The notes under the pieces were generated by a model. It was given only the letters and a program-made list of their open reading frames with translations. It was not told the DNA's origin and made no database searches. The translations under genes and the position numbers were made by a program. Shown one piece after another: positions 45,862 through 55,899 of a stretch of 64,000 bases of DNA (positions are counted from its first letter, which is position 1; every line of letters begins with the position of its first letter). The stretch lies in contig NC_088714.1 of assembly GCF_963576615.1 (NCBI RefSeq), positions 31,776,643 to 31,840,642 of the forward strand, in the 5' to 3' direction. The stretch comes from Watersipora subatra. Its lineage: Eukaryota > Bryozoa > Gymnolaemata > Cheilostomatida > Watersiporidae.

Positions 45862-46716
45862 ATGGCGTGCGCTGTTGTTGGTCTCTCTTTCCTCTTCTTT
45901 GTAATCGCTTTCATGGCGTCATCCCACTGCCCTTTTCTGATACGATGAGTTATCTCTACCTCTGACGTTGAGTCTTTTACAAGTGTTTTTTTATTTAAGA
46001 GAGTTAATAACTGTCATACTAATCATTTCCTTATTTTTTAGCCTTGTGACATCAAGCATTGCATGTGCTTTGGCCTGGTGAGCGTCTGCGCCTTCAAGAC
46101 GAGCCGTCATAAGAGATGTAACTCGGGTGGATAACACCAACCCAATAATTATCGACGAACATACACTAGCAGTGGATGACATCGATGAAGCTGACCCCGG
46201 GACAGAAGTTGACGGATATACACTAGCAGTCGGTGACGTCAATGAAACTGACTCCGGGACAGAAGTTGACGGATATACACTAGCAGTCGGTGACATTGAT
46301 GAAGCTCACTCAGGAACAGACGCCACTTCTCCAGTTATTTTTAGTGAGGCTATCTCATTTTTCAAGGGTTGTTCGTCTTTGCTCAATCGCATCCTGCGTT
46401 AGTGTTCATTTTCATCGCTATTATTGTTCCTTGTATCCTCTGACGTGCAGATCAGTCTAGATGCCCAAGAATAGTCAACTCACCGCATCTTCGGAGAAGT
46501 CATTACGTCTGATCTTCCGGTTGTCGTTGGTAAGTTATCTGACCGTTATAGTCGTCGTCTTGTATCCACATAAATGGAATTGGAAGATCGTTTCAAGTCT
46601 GTAGTATTTATTGTTGTATTCTTTCAGATCTCAAGCTTGTGGTACCGCTTGTCTTAGGAAGCACTCTGGTGATTGTTGTTGGTGTTGTTTGTTGTTGTTG
46701 TCATCGGAGAAAATAA
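45862..46716 (+). pseudogene. Candidate small type-I membrane protein exons, copy 2
   Basis: Three pieces on one strand. ATG at 45862 begins MACAVVGLSFLFFVIAFMAS, a signal-peptide-like segment. 46100-46400 encodes an acidic repeated stretch. The exon ending at about 46513 (TSDLPVVVG before GTAAGT) joins in phase to 46628-46716, encoding DLKLVVPLVLG, a hydrophobic membrane span and CCCCHRRK followed by a stop. The arrangement signal - ectodomain - single span - short basic tail is plausible. However, a stop lies in the frame of the third piece and the first junctions are not resolved. It is on the opposite strand to the neighbouring gypsy pol. Confidence 0.42.
46186..46315. repeat. 57-bp tandem repeat (19 codons)
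   Basis: gacagaagttgacggatata begins at 46201 and 46258 and a diverged version precedes it. The unit stays open in the plus frame (GTEVDGYTLAVGD) and in the minus frame (PTASVYPSTSVP). It lies in the ectodomain-like part of the candidate membrane protein. Confidence 0.8.
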
Positions 46717-47028
46717 GATGTGTTAAGTTGTGTACTAGTCTTATTCTGTTAATCATAGTCCTGGTGAAGTTAATTCTTGGGAAAGAATCCGTTTTAGTCC
46801 AAAATCTTGTCCCGTTTGTGTAGGTAAGAACTATAGCTATTCGTAATATTCAAAATCTTTTATCCGCTTGGGCTTCGGGCTTCTTCGAAGTTCGTGAGCT
46901 CTCTCTTTCTCTCGTTCATTGCTGGGTGATAGGGTCTGGCTATGTTTTGCTGTTGGTTTCATTGTGTCTGAGGCTCCCACTCATCTAAATCTTGATTCAT
47001 TTTTGTCATCAATGGTTGATTTTCTGTT

Positions 47029-47314
47029 TCAGATAGATCGTCGTAATAATATTCTGTCAGGATTAATTATTTCTCCTGGAATTCGGAAACGTACTCTCGT
47101 GCTCACTGGCAGTTCTACGTCTTCTTCCATCGTCATGTCCTCTGGTGAGTGTGAATCAAACTGTTCGTTATCTTCATATGGAGTAGTCTTACCCTGTATC
47201 TCAGTTTTATCTTGTTCAGTTCCATCCTGTTCACTATTCACTGTTCCCTCTGGTGAGTTTAATTCGAGAGTGATGTCTGTGTGTTCTCCTCTAATCAGTG
47301 GTCCAAGGTGTGGC
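47029..47314 (-). pseudogene. C-terminal end of gypsy-like pol, copy 2, beyond the insertion
   Basis: The minus-strand frame 47241-47029 (acidic linker, then STRVRFRIPGEIINPDRIL and a stop) continues the integrase tail interrupted at 47315 by a TTAA-flanked element. The equivalent uninterrupted sequence in copy 1 is at 26945-27045. Confidence 0.65.
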
Positions 47315-47404
47315 TTAAAGATGTAGTTGCGTCAAATTTGAGTTGATCTTAAAAGAAAGCATTTTTTTTCTCTATCAGTTGATATGTTGTTTGTTGTGTT
47401 ACGC

Positions 47405-47590
47405 AATTTCATTGCCAAGATATTTGAAGATTAAAATCGAAAAAATCTGATCGCTGTAAAAACGCTCAGGCCACAAAAACGTGCCCAGACTTGCCCAAAA
47501 TGGTGTCACGCGTTATACAACCTGTCTTTATCTCTCGTATTCACATCGGCTATTTGCGATAAAAGTCTAGTCTTACGCGGCTCTATTGGC
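47405..47590. repeat. Single arm of the 12.3-kb foldback family
   Basis: ttgaagattaaaatcgaaaa, then gctgtaaaaacgctcagg, matches the left arm near 12411-12464. Following text (cacatcggctatttgcga) also matches the 12.5-kb copy (gatatcggctatcgtg). Confidence 0.65.
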
Positions 47591-47929
47591 ATATATCTTA
47601 TTTTGTATTTGCTCATGTTGGCTAGAATAAAATTTTAAATCCAGCTACAGATGCATTATTATGAATGTTTCAAAGGCCTCAAATAACGAAAATTGAAAAT
47701 TTGTTCTACTCACTTTTTCCAAATGTTGTGTAAACATTTGGGTACCGACTACCAAATCTACCGGTCTACGGTAATTCTGTCAAGCTAACTATGTAGAACA
47801 AGGTCTTTGTATCAACACAGTTCCGCAGCTACCCATACTAACAATATACAGCCTCACATAAGTCCCGCCCACATTATGTCCGTCGCCTATCCTTGGGGCG
47901 GGGCTGTATATCATTGCCTACACCGTCTA

Positions 47930-48110
47930 CAAGTTTCTTACTAGTAGTATTCTTACCGAATACTACCGAAGTAAAATAAGCAAGCTGCATCTTTGAAAAG
48001 AATATAGATAGGGATAGAGTTTTAAGGATGAGAAGTCTGCTGCAAACTGGATTTGAACTCACATTCTCCAGTTCTGCGGACATCCATATACCATATCCAA
48101 TTCACTACAA
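47930..48110 (-). repeat. tRNA-derived SINE-like repeat
   Basis: Read on the minus strand, tagtgaattggatatgg (A-box-like, 48107-48091) is followed about 35 nt later by gagttcaaatcc (B-box, 48060-48049). This is the arrangement and spacing of an internal pol III promoter. A cloverleaf is not convincing, so a SINE head is more likely than a working tRNA gene. Confidence 0.55.
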
Positions 48111-49542
48111 TATTCTGCAAATCATGTTTTACATTATCTTCAACAATATTATTTTATTATATAATTTTTACAAGCAAAAATATTTTCATCTCGGCATAAA
48201 GCTTTTATTAAAAATATTCATCAAGTAATGGCCACTCACATAGTTTTAGCCAAAATCAATACAATAAGACAAATTCATCTACTGCAACAAACTCAAACAA
48301 AACATCATGGTTTATGCAGCACACATTCAAGTCCCTCTTTCCCCTTTATGGCAGTTTCCACACTGACAAAGCTTCTTCGGCTGGTGGGACGACATAAAAA
48401 TTCAGTAATCAGTAAAACAAAGGCAATAAATATTTGTCATTCATAGATATGTCATTCTAAAGCGTATCTATTGACAGCTTCAAAATTGGGAGTTGAATAG
48501 ATTGCGAGTCTAATTTTAAAAACGAATAAACGTTCAACAAAGGCACAAGTACGCCAAGCCAACGATTCAAAGCTTTGGTTCTGGAAATTAAAGATTTGCA
48601 TTGATCAATCGATTTTCTTCACTTTCTACAAGTGAAAAGTGAACATCTAAAGTCAAATCATAAATCTAATTTACTAGATAAAACTGCCACAGAAAATTTG
48701 AAGCAAATGTAGCTAGGTGAACCGATAAAAAACATAAAACGATGATTAGTGATAGTAAAAAGTTATAATTTTATTAATTAGTACATGTATTAATGAGTAC
48801 TAAAATATTAACTTTAGTATATTCATCAATCTAAGCCATTGTATTGCTAGATGCTAAAGATTAAAAAGAAGCCGTCAAGAACTCACTGTACATACGTATC
48901 TCGCACGCGCAGGAAATTACATTTTAGCCTCAAACAGGGAAATATAATCTGAATGTAAACTCAACAGGAAACTCTATAGGAGACTCAAAGTAAAAGATAA
49001 ATTTACCTCCGTTCTCCGAGCTTCCTCCGTAGAACTTTAACTACCTGATGCCAAGAAAACTCGGAGTCACCTTCGCAGTAACTTTACAGCAATTTTACAA
49101 TTACATGTATGTTGTTCGCCAATAAAACGTGTCGATCGAGTAATTCATTAAAGTAACGATGTTAATTAATTTAGTAAATATCGATGTCCATGCGAATTAA
49201 CAATAGAGTAAAATCCCTAAATTTGACATCACAGACAACGCGTTTTACGAGTGATAACATTTATTACGGCCTATATAAAAATTTCGCGCTGATGATTGGC
49301 TAAGGGAGCGACCTCATATTTATCGCTCGTGATTTCTTTTCAGATATATTGCTTGTGACGTCACGAAAGAAGCACCCGCTAGAACGTGAGCTTTTTAAAA
49401 GAGGGCCTCATTCAAACGCATATATCTCTGGACAGGGTTGGTCTACAAAGACAAAAATGGCATCAAATTGTAGCTGATGTTTTAGCCTTTTATGGGTCTT
49501 AATTTCATTAAATCAAATTTTTTGACGCAACCACATCTTTAA

Positions 49543-50640
49543 GCATGTTGAGGTGTACGGTAATGGCTTGTTGGTCTGGGCGGTCGAAAGGTTGAATGGT
49601 TGCAATTGTGTCTGTTCTGCTTTTAATTACGTAAGCGTTTTTCCATCTCCTGATCAGTTTCGATGTCTTGTTCTTGTAACCTTTCTTGTCGTAGTAGAGA
49701 ACGTAATCTTCTACTTGTAGAGAACTGGGTGTAGCCTTCTGGTCATAGTAACTCTTCTGTTTGGCTTTCCCTTTCTCCATTAGTTCTCTAGCTTTTTCCC
49801 AAACTGCTGTCATCCTCTCGTGTAATTTTGACTTGTATGTGCCGCCATCTGCTTCAATTGGTTCTGGTGATGGTTTTGTCAGGTCATAGGGTAGTCTCAT
49901 CACTCTGTACATTAGTAGTGAACTTGGTGAAGCTTGTAGAATCGTATGTTTGGATGAGTTGTGTGCGAGTTGGCAGAAAGGTACGTATTGAGGTCAGTAC
50001 TTATGATCGCTCGGGTTTACGAAGTGTGATAGCATGTTCGCTATTGATTTGTTGTAAATCTCAACCTGTCTGTTTGCCTGTGGTCTGTAAGGGTTGGTAA
50101 ATCTGTGTTTCACTCCTGGAAGTCTGTTAGTCTCTGCGATCATTTCGCTTGTAAAGTTTTTAGCACGGTGGCTCAGTAGAATTTTTGAAGCTCCATATCT
50201 GCAGAATATCTGTTCTACGTACACTTTAGCAACTGTTGTAGCTAGTTGATCTTTAGTTAGTATTATCTCTGTCCATTTTGTGAAGTGATCAGTGAAAACG
50301 AGAATGTGCCGCATTCCACATCATCTCTCTGCTAGCGGTCCCTGAAAGTCGACTGATAAAACTTCGAATGGTGCACTAGCCATCTGGGTGCCAAGTGGTA
50401 CTCGTGTAGGTGCATGCAGGCTTTTTCTCTGTTGACAGGAAATACAGTGTCAGATGTAATCTACTTCTCGCGACATAGCTGGGAACCAGTATTTCTTCTT
50501 GAGCTTCAGCAAAGTTTTCATCACTCCTAGGTGCATGGCTCTCAAGCTGTCATGGATAGCGTAGAGTAGAAGTGGCCGCTGCACTGCAGGTATGGCAAGC
50601 AGTAAATTCTCATCCTGTTTTCAGTACAAAACTTCTCTTT
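49543..50640 (-). pseudogene. Ty3/gypsy-like integrase remnant, copy 2
   Basis: Minus-strand pieces from right to left: zinc-binding part with CISCQ (about 50440-50460), a stop-containing linker, the rve core 50314-49994 (HILVFTDHFTKW, VYVEQIFCRYGASKILLS, NRQVEIYNKS), and the C-terminal domain 49912-49543 (YDQKATPSSLQVEDYVLYYD). The first catalytic Asp (FTDHF) and the Glu (QVE) are present. The second Asp position reads His (LLSHRAKNF, usually LSDRG.NF), so the enzyme should be inactive. Confidence 0.88.
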
Positions 50641-50644
50641 TTAA

Positions 50645-51360
50645 CACAAAATTTTCGCTGTCTGTGACAATTTTTCTTCTTGTTTTCCTGCATCTTGTGG
50701 AAATTTAGATTTTACCCAGCATCTCCACCAAAAATGCTATATGGTTATTTAACGAATTTGCTTCACTTGAATACCACACTAAGATCAATGATTAATAACT
50801 ACCAGTTTCACTTCAATCTAAACTATGCCGATGTGGTTGATTAGGTTTAGTCAAGCTGCCTTGTTTGTTATGGTTGTCAAGAGTGGAGAGTTCAAATTAT
50901 AGGACTTGACCCAGATTTTCAGTGCAAATCTAATTATGCCGAATCTCAGGTGTTGATATAGCGATCAAGATATCCTTTATTCTTATGAACCAAAACCTAA
51001 TACACAAGTAGCAAAATTCTAGGATATAAGATAGATAACAAGTAGTAAAAACTAAGTAAAATAGTCTCTTACGCCAATAGCTGTATAGGCTCTTGAGCTC
51101 TGTCTTGTACGTCTACAAGTGTCATTGTCAAAAGAAGATGAGCTACTAAAATTGTTCGCTTTTATAGGCATTCAGGATAGCCTGAGGACAAGTACATATC
51201 ATGTTCGTATAATATTTTGTGTTATAGGAGTAAGTCCATTGGAGGGGACACTGTCTTTGGGAACGTCATCTGAAAAGCGCCAATTCTGTGGGTTTGGTAC
51301 CAGGATTGCATAATATTGCTTCCGTTGGCGCAGTACATGCATCAGGGAGAAATACTGGAT
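50645..51360. other. Beyond the 5' limit of copy-2 pol, little recognised
   Basis: Homology with copy 1 stops near 50640. I see no further gypsy domains with confidence and no gene. Confidence 0.4.
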
Positions 51361-51464
51361 AAGTGTGAGGGTAAGTTCAGTTATTTTTGGCGGTGCTTGG
51401 TGGAGGATTGGAAGATGCCATTGTTTCTACTTCCCTTCGACAATTTCCCCTGGCGGGTATTGAT

Positions 51465-51790
51465 GCACTTTCCATGATTGATCTTTTCACTTTTGGCGTT
51501 TCCAACTAGCGAATCCTTTGATGTATCCTAACGGTCCTGCTGCTTGTGGGTATCCCATACTTATTCTGTGGTCTAGTTACATCCCCGCTAGTATCTAGTT
51601 TTTGCAGTATCTCCATACAAGTTTCTATGATTGATTTCTTCCAATTCTGAGGTTCATAATTTTCTTTTGACGTTTCCAATTAGCGAATATTTTGATGTCT
51701 TTTAGGCTGCTCGCAGGTATTATATGCTTATCTTGCGGTCTGGCTGCCTTCCCTGTTGGTATCTTGTTTTCGCAATATCTCCATAAAACA
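51465..51790 (-). repeat. Degenerate tandem duplication of about 185 bp
   Basis: tttggcgtttccaactagcg ... ttgcagtatctccata is followed by tttgacgtttccaattagcg ... cgcaatatctccataa. On the minus strand the two can be read as related charged peptides. It may be part of the 5' region of the gypsy copy 2, but this is not proven. Confidence 0.6.
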
Positions 51791-51822
51791 CAACAACACA
51801 TAACAACATGAAGCATTAGCAC

Positions 51823-52906
51823 CAGGTTTGGCAAAATACCGACATTTTTAAAAATATCATATCACTGATATATACCATAATATTTATTGATATTTTTGAT
51901 ATTTTTGAAGCAAACGGAATTTTTGAATAAAAATTGAAGCTAGGTTGAACTTGTATGGTGTTAACATTGTGATTGATCTATTTTATAGGTTGTATGGGAC
52001 CAGTCAGCAATGTTTAATACCAAACACTTGATTTATTGTAGGCCTAGTATAATAATATTTATAAATATAAAAATATTCGTCAAACAATGGATTGGAAATT
52101 ATGATATGAATGCAATGTGCAAACAAAATAGTGCAAATAGTAAATACACAATATGATAGTCTAAACATGTTCTAATGTCTTACTCTTGTCTAGTTTAGGT
52201 ATTTGTACACAAACACCAGCTTGCCAGCTTTCACCACACGAGACAATTTCTCAACTTGCTGTGAACCAGTCCACATGATGACAACACACACTCAACACTA
52301 GAATTCAGAGTCATATCATCATATTCATAGATGTTATACTGAGCCAGAGTCCTTCGAAGCTATTCATTGAAAGATCTTTTACAAAAACCGATGAGATGAG
52401 TTACTCTGTCATCTCAGTGAGTCAGTGTAATGTGCTTACAATTCTGTTTCTGGATGTCAGATTGTTCAATTCAAAATCATGGATTATGAAGTTCAAAGGG
52501 TTTTTAGCAGGCTGGTCTTCCAATAAGGCAATAAAATATAATAGTTTAACATGAGATAATCAGGTTAAAGAGATAGTACTGGGATGAAAGAATATAATTT
52601 AGATCTGAAAAAACTCTTCTCAACTCAAACACTAATTAATTGGTCTAGCCAATGTCACCTCCTTGGTGTGCTGTCTTTGTTTGTCTGTGTTGGGTAAGCC
52701 TAATAGGCCCCTATGCAAGTATTTGATGATTATAGGCATTGTTTAGCATTTTTAGACTGTTAGCAATAGTTGTAAGGTGAAAACGGAATGATAAAACGGA
52801 TATTTTTCAAAACCATCAAAAGTATCGATTTTTTTATCTAAAAATATATCTATCGGCGATATATATCGATGATATATATCAAGCGATATATATCAAACCA
52901 ACCTTG
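51823..52906. mobile_element. Non-autonomous hAT-type element, 1.08 kb
   Basis: Ends CAGGTTTGG and CCAACCTTG (inverse CAAGGTTGG) are flanked by the exact 8-bp duplication ATTAGCAC (51815-51822, 52907-52914). Both ends are rich in ATATC/GATAT palindromes (gatatatatcgatgatatat at the right). No transposase frame remains. Confidence 0.9.
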
Positions 52907-52914
52907 ATTAGCAC

Positions 52915-53650
52915 CCCAGAGAACATCATACAGTACATCACGACATAGAAAAACATGATTATAATTAACGTTACAAACCTGACAAAGTAAATAAGAACAG
53001 AGCAAGTATTAATGGCTAGTAAAAATATACTAACGCAACTTGCACTGTATACGTGTTTATAGTCGAAGCTTCGACTACATTTACATCATACGTTACACGA
53101 AGTTCTCGAAAATCACGAGAGTTGCGCGTTTCACGGAAGTTAGTAAAATTAGGTACATGTAGTACGGAGTACACGTACGAATAAACTTTTTGGCGAGACA
53201 GAGGTTTCCCATTGGTTGTTCTGGTCAAAACTAAAATCGAAACTCTGTTAGTAGAGTTTCGAGTTTAGTTACAGTTCTCGCGATAAAGAGGCAACAATGA
53301 CGTACCGTTCCATTATATAACGCTGAAATGTTAGTTCGCAGGATACAAAGACGTTGATAGATTGTTTGCTATGGTCACAAACCTCGATGCTGTCTTAGTC
53401 TAGTGGGAGTTTATCGCCTCGCCTCATTTTGCCTCTTTTACACTTTTTATCTGTTGCCGTTTTTCTTAAAGAACATGGCACGCAGCTATGAGTGTTTTGT
53501 TCAACTAAAAGTTGAAATACTTTAATCATATAAAAACTTGATGCAAAGGCAATAAAAAATTATATTGGCTTTGATTGGTGTATCCTACTTTTAGTATGAG
53601 AGACTAGAATTTTAGACAAAACAATGCACAGACATTATATTGATAAAATA
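52915..53650. other. Intergenic with small palindromes
   Basis: Contains tagtcgaagcttcgacta (perfect 18-bp palindrome, about 53058) and a hairpin with arms cgaaactct / agagtttcg near 53240. No gene. Confidence 0.5.
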
Positions 53651-53655
53651 TTTAA

Positions 53656-54533
53656 AGGTTGACTTGCAACAAAAATCACATCACAGTTATTTGGTATCAA
53701 AAGATTCACCATGTCTCACTCGGTTGTGTTGTAGGTGTCAAATACGTGGAAATGTGATTACCAGCTCTTAAAAGCTCAAAAACGAAAAGCTGCCGTAGAT
53801 TGTAATCTGTTTATTTATTTGACACATTCATTACAGTTTGGTTATCGTCTTGTCACGTGTGTTCTCACGTGAAATGAAAGGCCAATAAAAAGCTCAATAC
53901 AAAACTTATTGTAGCACTAGTTTATGACAAACACTTCGGGTTTTACCGAAGACCCCGTATCAAATATAGATGCTCGCTACTTTACCGTTTTCTTTCGGCA
54001 TTATTCAATCGTCAAGTGGTAATCTGATCATGTGACCCAATACTTCGCAAATAATTTTTGCAGCTCTTTTCGATTATCAGAGGGAACCAACAGGCTTGTC
54101 ATGATTATCAAACAATGATATATACTCCTTCGAGGTAAGGTTAAAAAGTTTAACGATTTTTTACGGTAAGTTATAAGATCTCAGTGCTAAAAGTGACACC
54201 GTTACAATGACGATAAAATAGATGCGTAAAAACAATAGACATGGTTTTATGGAATGCGTGAAGTATATTTGTGAAAATATTTCGACGAATGAGGTTGCAT
54301 GAAAGTGTAAATAGAAACCATCCTGTAACAACTGCGTCCCATTTGAGCCGTTTTGGAAAGCGAATCCAAACTACGGCGGTCTCGTGTGGCTGCAATTAAT
54401 TGTTCGTTTTTGAGCTTTTAAGAGCTTGTAATCACATTTCCATATATTTTGCACCTACAACACAACAGAGTAAGACATGGTGAATCTTATGATACCAAAT
54501 AACTGTAATGTGAATTTTGTTGCAAGTCAACCT
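53656..54533. mobile_element. TTAA-flanked MITE with arms of about 145 bp (Kolobok/T2-like)
   Basis: TTAA + AGGTTGACTTGCAACAAAA at the left is inverted at the right (ttttgttgcaagtcaacct + TTAA). Arms run on through the block tggtatcaaaagattcacca to aaaagctcaaaaacg. TTAAAGG ends are those described for T2-type (Kolobok) MITEs of frogs. No coding sequence. It is unrelated in sequence to the 47319-49538 element apart from the target. Confidence 0.88.
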
Positions 54534-54953
54534 TTAATGATTTTTGCAAGGTGTACACGAACTTTAAGTGTGTCCTCAAATTTTATTTAGGTCCATGAAA
54601 AGCCAAAGTGGTTAAACCATAAAATTGACGACTAATTTACAAGAAAACAGAAAATTTTGCGTTCAGAGATGAAACATAGTGACAGTACTTACAACAAAAC
54701 CAGTATAGCACTCGTCGTAAAAAAATAAAAGAATAATTAAACAGCTTATTGGCATTGGTCGCTGTTTAAGTCACGTTCTAATGGCACCAACAAGCAGCAC
54801 TTCTACAAATTTATCAACAGCAAAAGAGTTACTACCAACAACCGTGTTCCTTATTTGAACTACGAGAAAAAAGCAACTTGTCCCATAGAAAAATTAGTTC
54901 TACATTTTTTTTCAAGTCAGTTTTTTACGGTTGATGATGGAATGGGTTTTTCT

Positions 54954-55677
54954 CACAGGTGTCCTTTAGCGGGATATTGCTGAGGCCGGGCCGTAGTCTA
55001 CACACACAAAAAACAACAAAGGTCCACGTCGTTATGATCAAAAACAAAAGTATCCACCCAAATATCTCACCAATCCGATGAGCAGCACACACAAAAACTA
55101 AACCAATCGACAGAGCCACCCATCATGTCAAAATATTCCAAGTTTCAAGTCATGTCTTGCACAACTCACCTTATGGTTTCTCAAAACTTTTACCAAAGTC
55201 CCTATTAATTTGAGACTGTCCAATCGCTGTTTTAGAAATGGTCGCCGCTAGCCTAACCGAACGTCCTGATTCAACATCTCACTATCAGGGCATTGCTAAA
55301 AAAGGGGACCAAAAAGTTCGAGAGCACTCAGCAATGCCCCGATAGTTACTGAGAAGTTGAATTAGGACGTCAGGCCAGGCTAGCGGCGACCATTTCTAAA
55401 ACAGCAATCGGACAGTCTCATGTTAATAGGGACTTTAGTACAAGTTTTGAGAAACCATAAGGTGAGTTGTGCAAGACATGACTTGAAACTTGGAATATTT
55501 TGACATGATGGGTGGCTCTGTCGATTGGTTTAGTTTTTGTGTGTGCTGCTCATCGGATTGGTGAGATATTTGGGTGGATACTTATGTTTTTGCTCATAAC
55601 TACGTAGACCTTTGTTGTTTTTTGTGTGTGTAGACTACGGCCCGGCTTCGGCAATATCCCGCTAAAGGACACCTGTG
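54954..55677. mobile_element. 724-bp giant palindrome, foldback hAT-type element
   Basis: It begins CACAGGTGTCCTTTAGCGGG and ends with the inverse. Two arms of about 345 bp are nearly identical and meet around a spacer of about 30 bp near 55315. The 8-bp direct repeat GTTTTTCT flanks it (54946-54953, 55678-55685). Both arms contain a same-sense frame that reads as small proteins on either strand; these are palindrome shadows. Confidence 0.93.
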
Positions 55678-55899
55678 GTTTTTCTATTGTTTCTGAGCCC
55701 CTGTCACAACAAGAAAGTCAAACGAGCTTAGAAACAACGGAGGCAGTCTTGGAAAAAGTTTTGCAAAACATTTATGCATGTAAATTTTTTTTCGGGTTGA
55801 ACAACCGAAATAATTATTAAAACCTTTTTCTGCTGTTTTATTAAAGTCAATTTTTCACATTTGACCTATTTTTTACAAGCGACCAAACCTCCACTGGTT

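Larger units (their letters stand above)
47319..49538. mobile_element. 2.2-kb TTAA-flanked DNA transposon, non-autonomous
   Basis: TTAA (47315-47318 and 49539-49542) flanks inverted ends AGATGTAGTTGCGTCAAA and its right counterpart TTTGACGCAACCACATCT. TTAA targets are used by Kolobok/T2 and piggyBac elements; ends starting with AG argue for the former. It holds one arm of the foldback family and a tRNA-like repeat, but no transposase. Copy 1 of the gypsy pol lacks it at the matching site. Confidence 0.85.

Noticed and set aside
45862-46716. Retroviral envelope gene
   Set aside because: A signal-like start and a membrane span are present, but the strand is opposite to pol and no fusion or cleavage motifs were seen. 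Kept as a generic membrane-protein-like candidate.
48049-48107. Functional tRNA gene
   Set aside because: A- and B-box-like sequences are present, but acceptor and anticodon stems do not pair well; a tRNA-derived SINE is more likely.
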